A stretch of 64,000 nt of DNA. It comes from an uncultured Prevotellaceae bacterium. GTDB taxonomy: Bacteria; Bacteroidota; Bacteroidia; Bacteroidales; Bacteroidaceae. Positions 15,223-24,100 of the stretch are shown here, piece by piece (the first letter of the stretch is position 1; each line of letters starts with the position of its first letter). The position numbers and the translations under genes were made by a program. The stretch spans positions 1-64,000 of the forward strand of contig CADADN010000010.1 in the NCBI GenBank assembly GCA_902786665.1. Direction: 5' to 3'. Under the pieces are notes generated by a model. That model saw only the letters and a list, made by a program, of their open reading frames with translations, was not told the origin of the DNA and searched no databases.

Positions 15223-18200
15223 CTTTCCTTATTCTCTTCTTAAACACCCTCTCCTCGATTTTTTGGAATATCACGAACAGTGGTGGGACGATGAAGAGCA
15301 GGGAGATGGTGCCGATGAGCATGCCACCGATGGCGCCCATTCCGAGAGACTGGTTGCCGTTGGCCCCCACCCCCGTAGCAAGAGCCAGCGGCAGGAGTCC
15401 GAACACCATCGTCATGGAAGTCATCAGGATGGGGCGCAGTCTAACTCCGGCGGCATCTAGGGCAGCCTCCACAATTCCCATTCCGTGCTTTCTTCGTTCC
15501 GAAGCATATTCCGTCAGGAGGATGGCTGTTTTCGACAATAGGCCTATGAGCATGATGAGACCTGTCTGCATGTAAATATTGTTTTCCAGTCCCCATATCT
15601 GTGCGAAGATGAACGACCCCGCCAGTCCGAAGGGTACGCTGAGTATGACCGCCAGAGGGATGAAGAGGCTTTCGTATAATGCGCAAAGAATAAGGTAGAT
15701 GAAGATGATGCAGATGACGAAGACCAGTGTGGTGGTGTTTTCTGCCGCCGCCTCCTCCCTTGTCATTCCACCAAACTCATACCCATAGCCCTCGGGCAGC
15801 ACTTCAGCAGCCACTTCCCTGATGGCTGCTATTGCCTGTCCGGTGCTGTAATCCTCCTCTGGCATGCCATTCACCACGATGGAGGGGAAGAGATTGAATC
15901 GTGACAGGGTTTCCGACCCGAAGACGCGCGTCAGCGTCACATACTGCCCTATGGGAGCCATCTCTCCTTGTTCGGTCTTGACAAAGATGTTGTTGAGCGA
16001 CTCCTTGTCCAACCTGTATTCCGGTGAAGCCTGCACCATGACACGGTAGAGTTTGGTGAACCTGACAAAGTTGGACGCATAGAGTCCTCCTACATAGCCT
16101 TGCAAGGCGGAGAGCACATCGTTGGGCGATACACCATGCCGCTTGCAGAGCGCGGCGTCCACCTCCACGCGGTATTGCGGATAGTTCAAGGAGAAGTTGG
16201 TGTATGCCCTGCTGATTTCTGGACGTTCGTTGAGTGCGTCGATGAGTGCATTGGTCTGCTGCATCAGTTCCTCCATGGTACCACCCCTCTTGTCCTGGAT
16301 GTGCATTTCAAAACCGTTCGTCCTTCCGAATCCCGGCAACATGGCCTGGGTGCTTACTTGTATCTTGGCATTTGAGATGTCGGAGGTGAGACGGTAGATT
16401 TCCTCGGTGATGGCATCCACGTCGTCACCCTTGCCCTTCCTCTCGTTCCAGTTTTTCAGTTTCAACGTGAAGTTGCCGCTCGACGACGACTGGTCGAATC
16501 CCACGCTGTTGCCTGCCACCAAGGAATACATCCTGACCTGCGGGAGTTTTTCCAGTCGCTTCTCCACTTCCTTCATGATGCCATACGTCTGTCTCAAGGT
16601 GGATCCCGGGGCCGACTGCACGTTCACGTAGATGGTTCCCATGTCCTCCTTGGGCACCAGTCCTGTCTTGGTGCTTTTCATCAGCAAGGCGAGTCCTACT
16701 GCAGCTACCACCACCAGGAGCAAGGGTATCCACTTGTATCTGAACAGCCATCCCACCATTTTCTTGTATTTGAGCACCATCTTGTTGAAAGCCGAGTCGA
16801 AGGCGATGTGGAAACGTGATGAGAAACTGAGTTTCTCTCCCTGCTCCACGTCGGCGTGAGGGGTCATGATGAGGACGCAGAGCGCTGGCGACAAGGTGAG
16901 GGCGTTGAAGAGCGAGATGGCCACGGCGATGGCCATGGTGAGACCAAACTGCGTGTAGAAAGTTCCAGTGACGCCTCTGATGAAGCATACCGGGATGAAT
17001 ACCGCCATGAACACGAGCGTGGTGGTGACGAGTGCCGACGTGATGCCCCCCATGGCCTTCGTGGTCGCCTCGTAGGAAGACCTGACACCCTCGTCGAACT
17101 TCGCCTGCACTGCCTCCACGACGACGATGGCGTCATCCACGACGGTGCCGATGACCAGCACGAGGGCGAAGAGCGTCAGCATGTTGAGGGAAAAGCCTAT
17201 GGCATAGATCACCGCCAACGTACCGATGAGGGACACGCCGATGGCGATGGTGGGGATGAATGTGGAGCGAAAACTCTGGAGGAAGACATATACCACGAAG
17301 ATGACGAGGAGGAGTGCCTCGAAAAGTGTCTTCAACACGCTTTTGATGGAAGCATCGAGAAAATCCTTTTTCGATTCCAGGTCGTCGATGGCGATGCCTG
17401 CAGGCAACCCATCCCTTATTTCCGCCACCTCGCGGTCGATTTGCTCGATGATTTCATTGGCGTTGGACCCAGACACCTGGTTGATGGAGATGTTGATGCT
17501 GGGATGGCCGTTGGTCTCTCCGATGTAGTTGTAGTTTTGTGCGCCCAGCTCCACCTTGGCGATGTCGCCGATGCGCAGCACGTCGCCATTGGGCAGCGAA
17601 CGAATCACCATCTGTTCATAGCCCTGCTCTTCCTCGTAGGTTCCCCTATATTTCAGGATGTATTGGAAGGTGTTGGGCGAGTCGGCGCCCAATGTTCCCG
17701 TGGCCACCTCGAGGTTTTGTTCGCCAAGCACCTTGGTGACGTCGGCGGGAGTCAGGCCATAGCTTGCCATCTTCATCGGGTCGAGCCAGATGCGCATGGA
17801 GTAGTCGGCGCCGATGACGTTGACCTCTCCAACGCCGGCGATGCGGCTCAGCCTGGGTTCGATGTTGATTTTGGTGTAGTTGGCCAGGAAAGTGCGGTCG
17901 AAAGAGTCGTCTGGACTATAGACGGTGAGTTGCTTGATATTGCTCGATTGTCTTTTCCTCACCGTCAGACCTCCTTTCACCACGTCGCTGGGAAGCCTTC
18001 CCTGCACGGTGGCAGCCCTGTTCTGGACATTGACCATGGCCATGTCGGGGTCGGTGCCTTGTCTGAAGAAGACGGAGATGTTGGCATTTCCCGTGTTTGA
18101 CGCCCTTGACGACATATACATCATCCCCTCCACGCCGTTGATGGCTTCCTCGAGAGGTACGACGACGCTTTTCATCACTGTTTCCGCGTTGGCTCCCGTG

Positions 18201-18349
18201 TAATTGGCATTGATGCGCACGGTGGGTGGTGCTATTTCAGGAAACTGCTCCAAAGGCAGCTGCGTAAGGGCGATGATGCCGACGAGCACCATCAAGACGG
18301 AGATGACGCCAGACAAGATGGGCCTGTCGATGAAGGTTCTGACATTCAT
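15212..18349 (-). CDS. RND efflux pump permease (HAE1/AcrB type)
   Basis: A 1045-residue inner-membrane transporter of typical AcrB length. TM1 is near residue 12 (LSGVISVLMVLVGIIALTQL). Two large periplasmic porter loops follow, and VIGTVVDDAIVVVEAV near residue 405 holds the proton-relay Asp pair in TM4. A second TM block near 870-1030 contains GLAGSFIFAQIWG and GLLPLALATG. It expels hydrophobic compounds using the proton gradient. Its ATG overlaps the adaptor stop by four bases (ATGA), so translation is coupled. No outer-membrane factor gene follows; the TolC-like partner must be encoded elsewhere. The reading frame ends within a 9-bp repeat. Confidence 0.9.
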   Translation of the reverse strand: MNVRTFIDRPILSGVISVLMVLVGIIALTQLPLEQFPEIAPPTVRINANYTGANAETVMKSVVVPLEEAINGVEGMMYMSSRASNTGNANISVFFRQGTDPDMAMVNVQNRAATVQGRLPSDVVKGGLTVRKRQSSNIKQLTVYSPDDSFDRTFLANYTKINIEPRLSRIAGVGEVNVIGADYSMRIWLDPMKMASYGLTPADVTKVLGEQNLEVATGTLGADSPNTFQYILKYRGTYEEEQGYEQMVIRSLPNGDVLRIGDIAKVELGAQNYNYIGETNGHPSINISINQVSGSNANEIIEQIDREVAEIRDGLPAGIAIDDLESKKDFLDASIKSVLKTLFEALLLVIFVVYVFLQSFRSTFIPTIAIGVSLIGTLAVIYAIGFSLNMLTLFALVLVIGTVVDDAIVVVEAVQAKFDEGVRSSYEATTKAMGGITSALVTTTLVFMAVFIPVCFIRGVTGTFYTQFGLTMAIAVAISLFNALTLSPALCVLIMTPHADVEQGEKLSFSSRFHIAFDSAFNKMVLKYKKMVGWLFRYKWIPLLLVVVAAVGLALLMKSTKTGLVPKEDMGTIYVNVQSAPGSTLRQTYGIMKEVEKRLEKLPQVRMYSLVAGNSVGFDQSSSSGNFTLKLKNWNERKGKGDDVDAITEEIYRLTSDISNAKIQVSTQAMLPGFGRTNGFEMHIQDKRGGTMEELMQQTNALIDALNERPEISRAYTNFSLNYPQYRVEVDAALCKRHGVSPNDVLSALQGYVGGLYASNFVRFTKLYRVMVQASPEYRLDKESLNNIFVKTEQGEMAPIGQYVTLTRVFGSETLSRFNLFPSIVVNGMPEEDYSTGQAIAAIREVAAEVLPEGYGYEFGGMTREEAAAENTTTLVFVICIIFIYLILCALYESLFIPLAVILSVPFGLAGSFIFAQIWGLENNIYMQTGLIMLIGLLSKTAILLTEYASERRKHGMGIVEAALDAAGVRLRPILMTSMTMVFGLLPLALATGVGANGNQSLGMGAIGGMLIGTISLLFIVPPLFVIFQKIEERVFKKRIRKGSE

Positions 18350-19443
18350 ATCTTCACTCCCTCCTTCAATAGTCCCGCTCCTTCAGCCACGATGGTGTCA
18401 CCCACGTTTAGTCCGTTTTTGATGATGTATTCCTTTCCGTTGCTCTGCGGGTGCACCTCCACGGGGGTGGCCTTGGTCACCCCGTTGACCACGCGATAGA
18501 CAAAGACCTTGTTTTGCAGTTCGTAAGTCGCCTCTTGTGGCACCACCACGCAGTTTTTGATGGTCGTGGGCATGACGACGGTGGCGCTTCCCCCGTTGTG
18601 GAGAAGCCTGTTGGGGTTGGGGAAGGTGGCGCGCATGCTCACCGCACCAGTCGAAGCATCCACCGAACCACTGACGGCATCCACACGTCCTGCCATCACA
18701 TAGTCGTTGCCATTGCTCAGACGCAAGCCCACCTGAGGTGCCTGACCGACAAACTTGTCGATGGTGCCATATTGCTTGATGATGTCGAGCGCATGGTTTT
18801 CAGTGATGGAGAAATAGGCATACACCTCATGGTCATCAGCCACGGTGACGAGAGGTTCGCTGATGCTACTGCTCACCAATGCTCCCACATGCCATGGGAT
18901 CATGGAGGCGACACCTGTCAAGGGGCTTTTCACCACAGTGTATGAGAGGCTGTTTCGCGCGTTGTTTTCCTGTGCCTTCGCTTGTTCGAGTGCCGCCTCG
19001 GCCTCATGCATGGCGTTGCGCATGGTCTCCACAGAGAAGTCCGACACTACGTTGTTCTGTTTCAGTCCCATCTCACTCTTGTAGTTCATCCGTGCCGTAG
19101 CCAGTTTCGCCTCGGCACTTTTCCTTGCTGCCACGGCTACATCCAAGGCGGCCTTGTAGGGAGCCTGGTCGATGACGAACAACACCTGTCCTTTACTGAC
19201 ATGGTCGCCTTCCTTGATGCAGATTTTCGTGATATTTCCCGACACTTGCGGACGCACTTCCACGATTTGCCTGCCGGAGAGACGTGCCGTATAGGTCTGA
19301 TGCAGCGTGACGTCGCGGGCCGATACCACCATCGTCTTGTAATGCGCCGGACCATGTGGTTTCTCCTGTTTCTTCTCCTTGCAACCACTTATGAAAAGAC
19401 ATGCCACAAGGGTGAAAAGCAATTCAATTCTATTCCATCTCAT
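18346..19443 (-). CDS. RND efflux periplasmic adaptor (membrane fusion protein)
   Basis: A protein of about 365 residues with lipobox LFISGC (Cys21). The order is a first beta strand region with a lipoyl half (VEVRPQVSGNITKICIKEGD), an alpha-helical hairpin (about 100-165, many Ala/Glu/Lys), the second lipoyl half (SYTVVKSPLTGVASMI), then beta-barrel and membrane-proximal domains. It joins the inner-membrane pump to an outer-membrane channel. The start at 19443 is chosen because it places the lipobox correctly; an ATG 51 bases earlier is in frame. It is the first gene of the efflux operon. Confidence 0.85.
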   Translation of the reverse strand: MRWNRIELLFTLVACLFISGCKEKKQEKPHGPAHYKTMVVSARDVTLHQTYTARLSGRQIVEVRPQVSGNITKICIKEGDHVSKGQVLFVIDQAPYKAALDVAVAARKSAEAKLATARMNYKSEMGLKQNNVVSDFSVETMRNAMHEAEAALEQAKAQENNARNSLSYTVVKSPLTGVASMIPWHVGALVSSSISEPLVTVADDHEVYAYFSITENHALDIIKQYGTIDKFVGQAPQVGLRLSNGNDYVMAGRVDAVSGSVDASTGAVSMRATFPNPNRLLHNGGSATVVMPTTIKNCVVVPQEATYELQNKVFVYRVVNGVTKATPVEVHPQSNGKEYIIKNGLNVGDTIVAEGAGLLKEGVKI

Positions 19444-19610
19444 ATTCCCTTTGACTGTAAAAAAATATGATTGTTTAACGTATCTCTTCATCATTTATAA
19501 AATATTAACGTATTTCATTTGAATTTCGTACATTTTGAGCGACAACTTTGATAAAAACATCTTCTTCCCTATTTTTCAACCATCTATTTTCAATATTCCC
19601 TTTTTTTCCT

Positions 19611-19618
19611 TATTTTTG
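19611..19618 (+). promoter_or_regulatory. -7 box of the AGCS symporter gene
   Basis: TATTTTTG followed by CA, 45 bp before the ATG at 19663. No exact -33 TTTG is seen. Confidence 0.5.
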
Positions 19619-19662
19619 CATGTGGAATCAGGAACCATTCTATCTTCCTATTTTTCACATCA

Positions 19663-21102
19663 ATGAACGAAACGATTATACAAGTGAATGATGCCTTATG
19701 GGGTTATGTGCTCACAGGAGCATTGGTTCTTTGTGGAATATGGTTCACTCTTAAGACCAAGGGGGTGCAATTCCGCATGATAGGCGAAATGTTCAGGTTG
19801 TTGGCCGACTCGGCAACCTCTGGAACGAGCGGCCTTGACGACAGCAACAAGAGACACAAGCACATATCCTCTTTCCAAGCTTTCGCCGTTTCCGTTGCCA
19901 CGCGTGTGGGAACAGGCAACCTCGCTGGTGTGGCAACAGCCATTGCCATCGGAGGTCCCGGCGCCGTGTTCTGGATGTGGGTCATCGCCCTGTTGGGGTC
20001 GGCAACGGCATTTGTGGAGTCCACGTTGGCCCAACTTTTCAAGCAGAGGCACAAGGACTCCTTCATCGGAGGTCCCGCCTATTACATAAGCAAAGGACTC
20101 CATCATAAAGGAATGGCTTTACTCTATGCCATCCTCATCACCCTCACCTTCGGCCTTTCCTACAACTCCATTCAGAGCAACACCATCTGTGGGGCCATGC
20201 AGGAGGCTTTTGGATGGAGTCCCTTGGTCGTGGGAGTCATCCTTTCTGCAATGGCTCTCATTATCGTTTTCGGCGGAATACATCGCATTGCAAACGTCAG
20301 TGCCGTCCTCGTGCCCTTGATGGCCATAGGATATTTCATCTTGGTCGTCGTCATCATCCTGATGAACATAGAGCACATCCCTCATGTGATGAAGGTCATC
20401 GTGACAAACGCCTTCGGCTTTGAACAAGGAGTGGGTGGCACCCTGGGGGCGACAATATTGATTGGGGTGAAGCGAGGACTGTTCAGCAATGAGGCTGGCG
20501 AGGGCAGTGCGCCCAATGTCGCTGCCACAGCCACGGTCTCCCACCCCGTGAAGCAAGGGCTCATCCAAGCATTGGGGGTGTTCACCGACACCCTCCTCGT
20601 CTGCTCTTGCACCGCTTTCGTCATCCTCATCAGCGATCTGTATGAAAATCCCGAGTTGAATGGCATAGCGTTGACACAGGCGGCACTCGACTCTGAAATC
20701 GGCAATGCCGGTCCCATTTTCATCGCCGTGGCCATTCTCCTCTTTGCCTTCTCCTCCATCATCGGCAACTACTATTACGGAGAGGCGAACATCCGTTTCA
20801 TCACTTCAAACAAAACGGCCCTCACCCTTTACCGCCTCCTCTCCGGTGGCGTGGTCGTGATGTTCGGCGCCATGGCCAGCCTTGATTTGGTATGGAGTGT
20901 TGGCGACCTTTTTATGGCTCTCTTGACGGCGTGCAACCTCGTGGCCATCATCACCCTTGGGAAATATGTGTTCAAACTGCTCGACGACTATCTTGACCAG
21001 AAACGAAGAGGCATCAAGGAACCGACATTCCATCGAGGCAAACTGCCGGAGATTGAGCGCGACATCGAATGCTGGGAAAGCGAAAAAATAATTGAAAATT
21101 GA
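19663..21102 (+). CDS. Alanine/glycine:cation symporter (AGCS family)
   Basis: A 479-residue inner-membrane carrier with about ten to eleven membrane helices. Family signatures are VATRVGTGNLAGVATAIAIG, GAVFWMWVIALLGSATAFVE and the segment GVKRGLFSNEAGEGSAPNVA. It imports alanine or glycine with Na+ (or H+). A -7 box lies upstream. The gene ends ATA ATT GAA AAT TGA, the same I-E-N-stop produced by the TTGAAGATTGA repeat family. The GH43-like gene starts about 40 bp later and may share the transcript, though the functions are unrelated. Confidence 0.9.
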   Translation: MNETIIQVNDALWGYVLTGALVLCGIWFTLKTKGVQFRMIGEMFRLLADSATSGTSGLDDSNKRHKHISSFQAFAVSVATRVGTGNLAGVATAIAIGGPGAVFWMWVIALLGSATAFVESTLAQLFKQRHKDSFIGGPAYYISKGLHHKGMALLYAILITLTFGLSYNSIQSNTICGAMQEAFGWSPLVVGVILSAMALIIVFGGIHRIANVSAVLVPLMAIGYFILVVVIILMNIEHIPHVMKVIVTNAFGFEQGVGGTLGATILIGVKRGLFSNEAGEGSAPNVAATATVSHPVKQGLIQALGVFTDTLLVCSCTAFVILISDLYENPELNGIALTQAALDSEIGNAGPIFIAVAILLFAFSSIIGNYYYGEANIRFITSNKTALTLYRLLSGGVVVMFGAMASLDLVWSVGDLFMALLTACNLVAIITLGKYVFKLLDDYLDQKRRGIKEPTFHRGKLPEIERDIECWESEKIIEN

Positions 21103-21144
21103 AAATCTGTGTAGCTAAGATTGAAAACCATAATAAAAAATAAA

Positions 21145-22200
21145 ATGATGAAAACCCTTTTTACTCTCGCCATGATGCTCATGCCCCTTATGGTCAATGC
21201 ACAGAAAGACAAGTCGGAAAAAGGAATGGGTGCTTATCTGTTCACTTTCTTCAACGACCCCACACACAGTCTGTTCATGGCTGTGAGCTACGACGGATAC
21301 ACCTTCACTGCCGTCAACGACGGGAAGCCTGTCATCGGTGGTGACAGCATAGCCGAGCAGCACGGTATCCGCGACCCACACATCTATCGCTCCCCACACA
21401 ACGGGATGTTCTATATGGCACTGACCGACCTCCATGTCTTCGGCAAGCAACGGGGATTGCGCTCCACCCAATGGGAGCGTGACGAGAAATATGGCTGGGG
21501 CAACAACCGCGGCTTGGTGCTGATGCGGTCTCGAGACCTCATCCATTGGACACACACGGAGGTGCGCATCGACAAACTGTTCCCTGAGGAATATGGCGAA
21601 CTGGGGTGCGCATGGGCGCCCGAAACCATCTACGACCCGGCAGCTGGCAAACTGATGGTCTATTTCACCATTCGCAAAGACCCCGGAGGACGCACCAAAC
21701 TATATTATTGCTACGCCAATGATGAGTTCACGACGCTTGAAACCAAACCGCAACTGTTGTTTGAATACCCTGACGAAAAAATACAGGTGCTCGATGCCGA
21801 CATCTGTCCCATGCCCGATGGAAGGTTTTTCATGACATACGTGGCACAGGAGAACCCAGGGGGCATCAAATACATGATCTCCGACCGCATCAACCAATAC
21901 AACGACTACCACCATGAACAAATAGATGCTGAACCAAGGGGGTGCGAGGCGCCCAACACATGGAAACGCATCGGCGAGAACAAATGGGTGGTGATGTATG
22001 ACATCTATAGCGCCAACCCGCATAATTTTGGGTTTGTGGAGACATCTGACTTCAAGACATTCACCCCGCTGGGCAGGTTCAACGAGGGGGTGATGAAGGC
22101 CACCAACTTCGTCTCGCCAAAACATGGCAGCGTCTTACAAATCAAGAAGTCAGAGGCGAAAAGGTTGGAGAAATATTGGCGCAAGAAAAACAAGAAATGA
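21145..22200 (+). CDS. GH43-like glycoside hydrolase
   Basis: A secreted protein of about 351 residues. A short signal peptide (ALxxMLMPLMVNAQ) precedes a five-bladed beta-propeller fold. HGIRDPHIYRSPHNGMFYMA carries the family-type Asp-Pro motif. CAWAPETIYD and DADICPMPDGRFFMTYV are blade motifs, and the candidate acid glutamate is in PRGCEAPN near residue 267. This resembles the GH43-like arabinofuranosidase/galactosidase group, acting outside the cytoplasm. Starts at 21145 or 21148 fit the signal peptide. It lies 42 bp after the symporter gene and 29 bp before the DUF488-like gene. The substrate cannot be fixed from sequence. Confidence 0.75.
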   Translation: MMKTLFTLAMMLMPLMVNAQKDKSEKGMGAYLFTFFNDPTHSLFMAVSYDGYTFTAVNDGKPVIGGDSIAEQHGIRDPHIYRSPHNGMFYMALTDLHVFGKQRGLRSTQWERDEKYGWGNNRGLVLMRSRDLIHWTHTEVRIDKLFPEEYGELGCAWAPETIYDPAAGKLMVYFTIRKDPGGRTKLYYCYANDEFTTLETKPQLLFEYPDEKIQVLDADICPMPDGRFFMTYVAQENPGGIKYMISDRINQYNDYHHEQIDAEPRGCEAPNTWKRIGENKWVVMYDIYSANPHNFGFVETSDFKTFTPLGRFNEGVMKATNFVSPKHGSVLQIKKSEAKRLEKYWRKKNKK

Positions 22201-22229
22201 AATTCCATCACACGGAGAACCAATAAGAA

Positions 22230-22658
22230 ATGAAGATATACACCAGTTATTTCGACAATTGGAAGGCTTTGGTTGCCAAGAATGTGCTCGTCGTTTCCGT
22301 AACCAACAGAAGACCGTGGGGCTTCACCGACATGCCCGTGCTCTCTTCACTGGCACCCAACTTGGCGTGCAGGAATGCCCCATCAAACAAATTCTTGGAA
22401 ACCTATAGAAAAGAGGTGTTGGGAAAAAGCAACCCTTATATGGTGTATGAAACGTTAAAGACCATATCCATAACCAATGACAATGCCGACATCGCCCTGT
22501 GTGACTTCCACAAACCCAGTAATTTTAACTACCGACGACAAATAGCCATGTGGTTGGAACAGCATCTCGCCATCCGCGTAGAGGAATTCCCGCAACAGCC
22601 CACACCCACAGACGTCAAAATCAATGAAAAGAGGACAGGAACCGGAGAGATAGGGTGA
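22230..22658 (+). CDS. DUF488-like small cytoplasmic protein
   Basis: A 142-residue protein. The N-terminus (YTSYFDNWKALVAKNVLVVS) and the later ADIALCDFHKPSNFNYRRQIAMWLEQ follow the DUF488 plan. In typical members the second motif reads ALLCxE...CHR, but here the CHR position is NYR, so the usual conserved Cys-His pair is not intact. The activity of DUF488 proteins is not settled; some members have been suggested to act on nucleic acid. It is soluble, with no signal peptide, in the same direction as the WYL regulator but separated from it by a 400-bp repeat-bearing gap. The match is moderate. Confidence 0.55.
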   Translation: MKIYTSYFDNWKALVAKNVLVVSVTNRRPWGFTDMPVLSSLAPNLACRNAPSNKFLETYRKEVLGKSNPYMVYETLKTISITNDNADIALCDFHKPSNFNYRRQIAMWLEQHLAIRVEEFPQQPTPTDVKINEKRTGTGEIG

Positions 22659-22683
22659 TGAAGATTGAAGATTGAAAATTGAA

Positions 22684-22754
22684 TTTTTGGAGCAGCGAGA
22701 GCAGAGTCAAGCTTGCTTGAACTCAGCCGAGTCGCGACAAAAATCAGCGAAGCT
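22684..22754 (+). repeat. Interspersed 73-bp element, single copy
   Basis: TTTTTGGAGCAGCGAGAGC, CAAGCTTGCTTGAACTC and AAAAATCAGCGAAGCT align with the copies at 6868-7013 and 55707-55857. It lies in sense orientation just after the DUF488-like gene. Confidence 0.8.
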
Positions 22755-22827
22755 AAAATTGAAAATTGAGAAGATTCTGGCTTTATCTGATAGATTTCGG
22801 CTCGTTTTCCACTCATTATTATGATTA

Positions 22828-22980
22828 GTCGGAATCATTCCGACCATTCCGACCATTCCGACCATTCCGACCATTCCGACCATTCCGACCATTCCGACCA
22901 TTCCGACCATTCCGACCATTCCGACCATTCCGACCATTCCGACAACTCCGACAACTCCGACCATTCCGACTACTCCGACC
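22828..22980 (+). repeat. 9-bp tandem array CATTCCGAC, 12 perfect plus 4 variant units
   Basis: Units from 22836 to 22943 are identical; four variants (AACTCCGAC, CATTCCGAC, TACTCCGAC) follow to 22979. The array opens with an inverted half unit, so GTCGGAAT-C-ATTCCGAC forms a dyad at 22828-22844. It sits immediately upstream of the promoter of the WYL gene. Confidence 0.9.
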
Positions 22981-23006
22981 ACCCTAAAGAAAAAATCCGC
23001 AATGCT

Positions 23007-23037
23007 TTTGCGGAACAATATATAATATGTATATTTG
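23007..23037 (+). promoter_or_regulatory. Consensus promoter of the WYL regulator gene
   Basis: TTTG at 23007-23010, a 19-bp spacer and TATATTTG at 23030-23037. The ATG is at 23064. The CATTCCGAC array ends about 25 bp upstream of the -33 element. Confidence 0.75.
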
Positions 23038-23063
23038 TCGAGAAAAACTAAAAACCACCGCCT

Positions 23064-24089
23064 ATGCCAGCCAACAAGAATGCTTTGATACGTTACAAGA
23101 CCATCGATAATTGCCTGCGCAACCGCTACCGCCGTTGGACGATAGAGGACCTTGTGGAAGCATGCAGTGAAGCCCTCTACGACATGGAAGGCATCACCAG
23201 GGGTGTGAGCCTGCGCACCGTCCAGGGCGACCTTCAAATCATGCGTTCCGACAAGTTGGGATACTACGCTCCAATCGAGGTTTATGACAACAAGTACTAC
23301 CGTTACAGCGACCCAGATTACAGCATCACCGAGATGCCGTTGACGCAGAACGACTACGACCTGATGAAAGAAGCCACCGACATCCTCGGTCAATTGCAGG
23401 ATTTCGACCAGTTTGCAGAAATCGCCGACGTCGTAGGGAGGTTGCAGGACAAATTGGCCATCACACGGAAGAGTCGCCGCCCCATCATCCACTTCGACAG
23501 CGTGCGCGACCTGAAAGGACTGAATTTGCTCAACCCCCTCTACAACCACATCGTATGCCAACAGACACTGCGTATTCACTACCAGCCTTTCAAGGCCGAT
23601 GAACCGACTCCCAAGGTCATCTATCCCTACATACTCAAGGAGTTCCGCAACCGATGGTTCTTGCTGGCTTCTTCAGCAGACGACATGACGCTGCTGAACT
23701 TCGCACTCGACCGCATCACCGGTATCGAAGTGATGGAGAAAATGCCATGGAGGGAGAACCCGGCCTTCGACCCCGAAAATTTCTTCGATGATATCATAGG
23801 CGTGTCGAAACCGGTGGGAGCAAAGCCAAAAGTCATCAAGTTCTGGGCATCGCCCAAAGAGAGCAAATACATTATCACCAAACCCCTCCACTCCACGCAG
23901 AAACTCCTCGAGGAGAATGAAGACGGCAGTTGCATCTTCCAGATTGAACTCATCATCAACCTGGAGATGTACTCGGTTTTCCTCAGTCACGGCACGGGTT
24001 TGAAGATTCTCTCGCCCGAGAACTCGGTGAAATACATGAAGTCGATCATCTACAAATGGCAGGACTTGTATAAAGATGTAACACTATAA
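23064..24089 (+). CDS. WYL domain transcriptional regulator
   Basis: A 341-residue cytoplasmic protein. The N-terminal winged helix-turn-helix (residues 1-75, YKTIDNCLRNRYRRWTIEDL and SLRTVQGDLQIMR) should bind DNA. A coiled linker follows. A WYL domain (about 150-255, LRIHYQPFKAD and RNRWFLLASSADD) probably senses a ligand such as a nucleotide or nucleic acid. A C-terminal extension ends the protein. WYL regulators often control stress, DNA-repair or phage-defence genes. It is followed after 11 bp by the ADP-ribosylglycohydrolase/phosphatase gene, so those two are almost certainly cotranscribed. The ligand and operator are unknown. Confidence 0.85.
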   Translation: MPANKNALIRYKTIDNCLRNRYRRWTIEDLVEACSEALYDMEGITRGVSLRTVQGDLQIMRSDKLGYYAPIEVYDNKYYRYSDPDYSITEMPLTQNDYDLMKEATDILGQLQDFDQFAEIADVVGRLQDKLAITRKSRRPIIHFDSVRDLKGLNLLNPLYNHIVCQQTLRIHYQPFKADEPTPKVIYPYILKEFRNRWFLLASSADDMTLLNFALDRITGIEVMEKMPWRENPAFDPENFFDDIIGVSKPVGAKPKVIKFWASPKESKYIITKPLHSTQKLLEENEDGSCIFQIELIINLEMYSVFLSHGTGLKILSPENSVKYMKSIIYKWQDLYKDVTL

Positions 24090-24100
24090 AAAAGGAAATT

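Larger units (their letters stand above)
22659..23063. other. Gap with two repeat families and the WYL promoter
   Basis: In order: a short TTGAAGATTGA tract (22660-22682), a 71-bp interspersed element, a strong 9-bp tandem array, and a consensus promoter for the WYL gene. The frame running through the array (histidine-serine-aspartate repeats) is not a gene, because it covers the promoter. Confidence 0.6.

Noticed and set aside
16856..18100. Long plus-strand frame antisense to the RND pump
   Set aside because: It is rich in His, Asp and Glu from reversed codons of the pump, a typical shadow.
22828..22980. CRISPR array
   Set aside because: The units are nine bases with no spacers, and no cas gene is nearby.
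22821..23051. Histidine-serine-aspartate repeat protein
   Set aside because: It is the translation of the CATTCCGAC array, and it runs over the WYL promoter and ends next to the WYL start.
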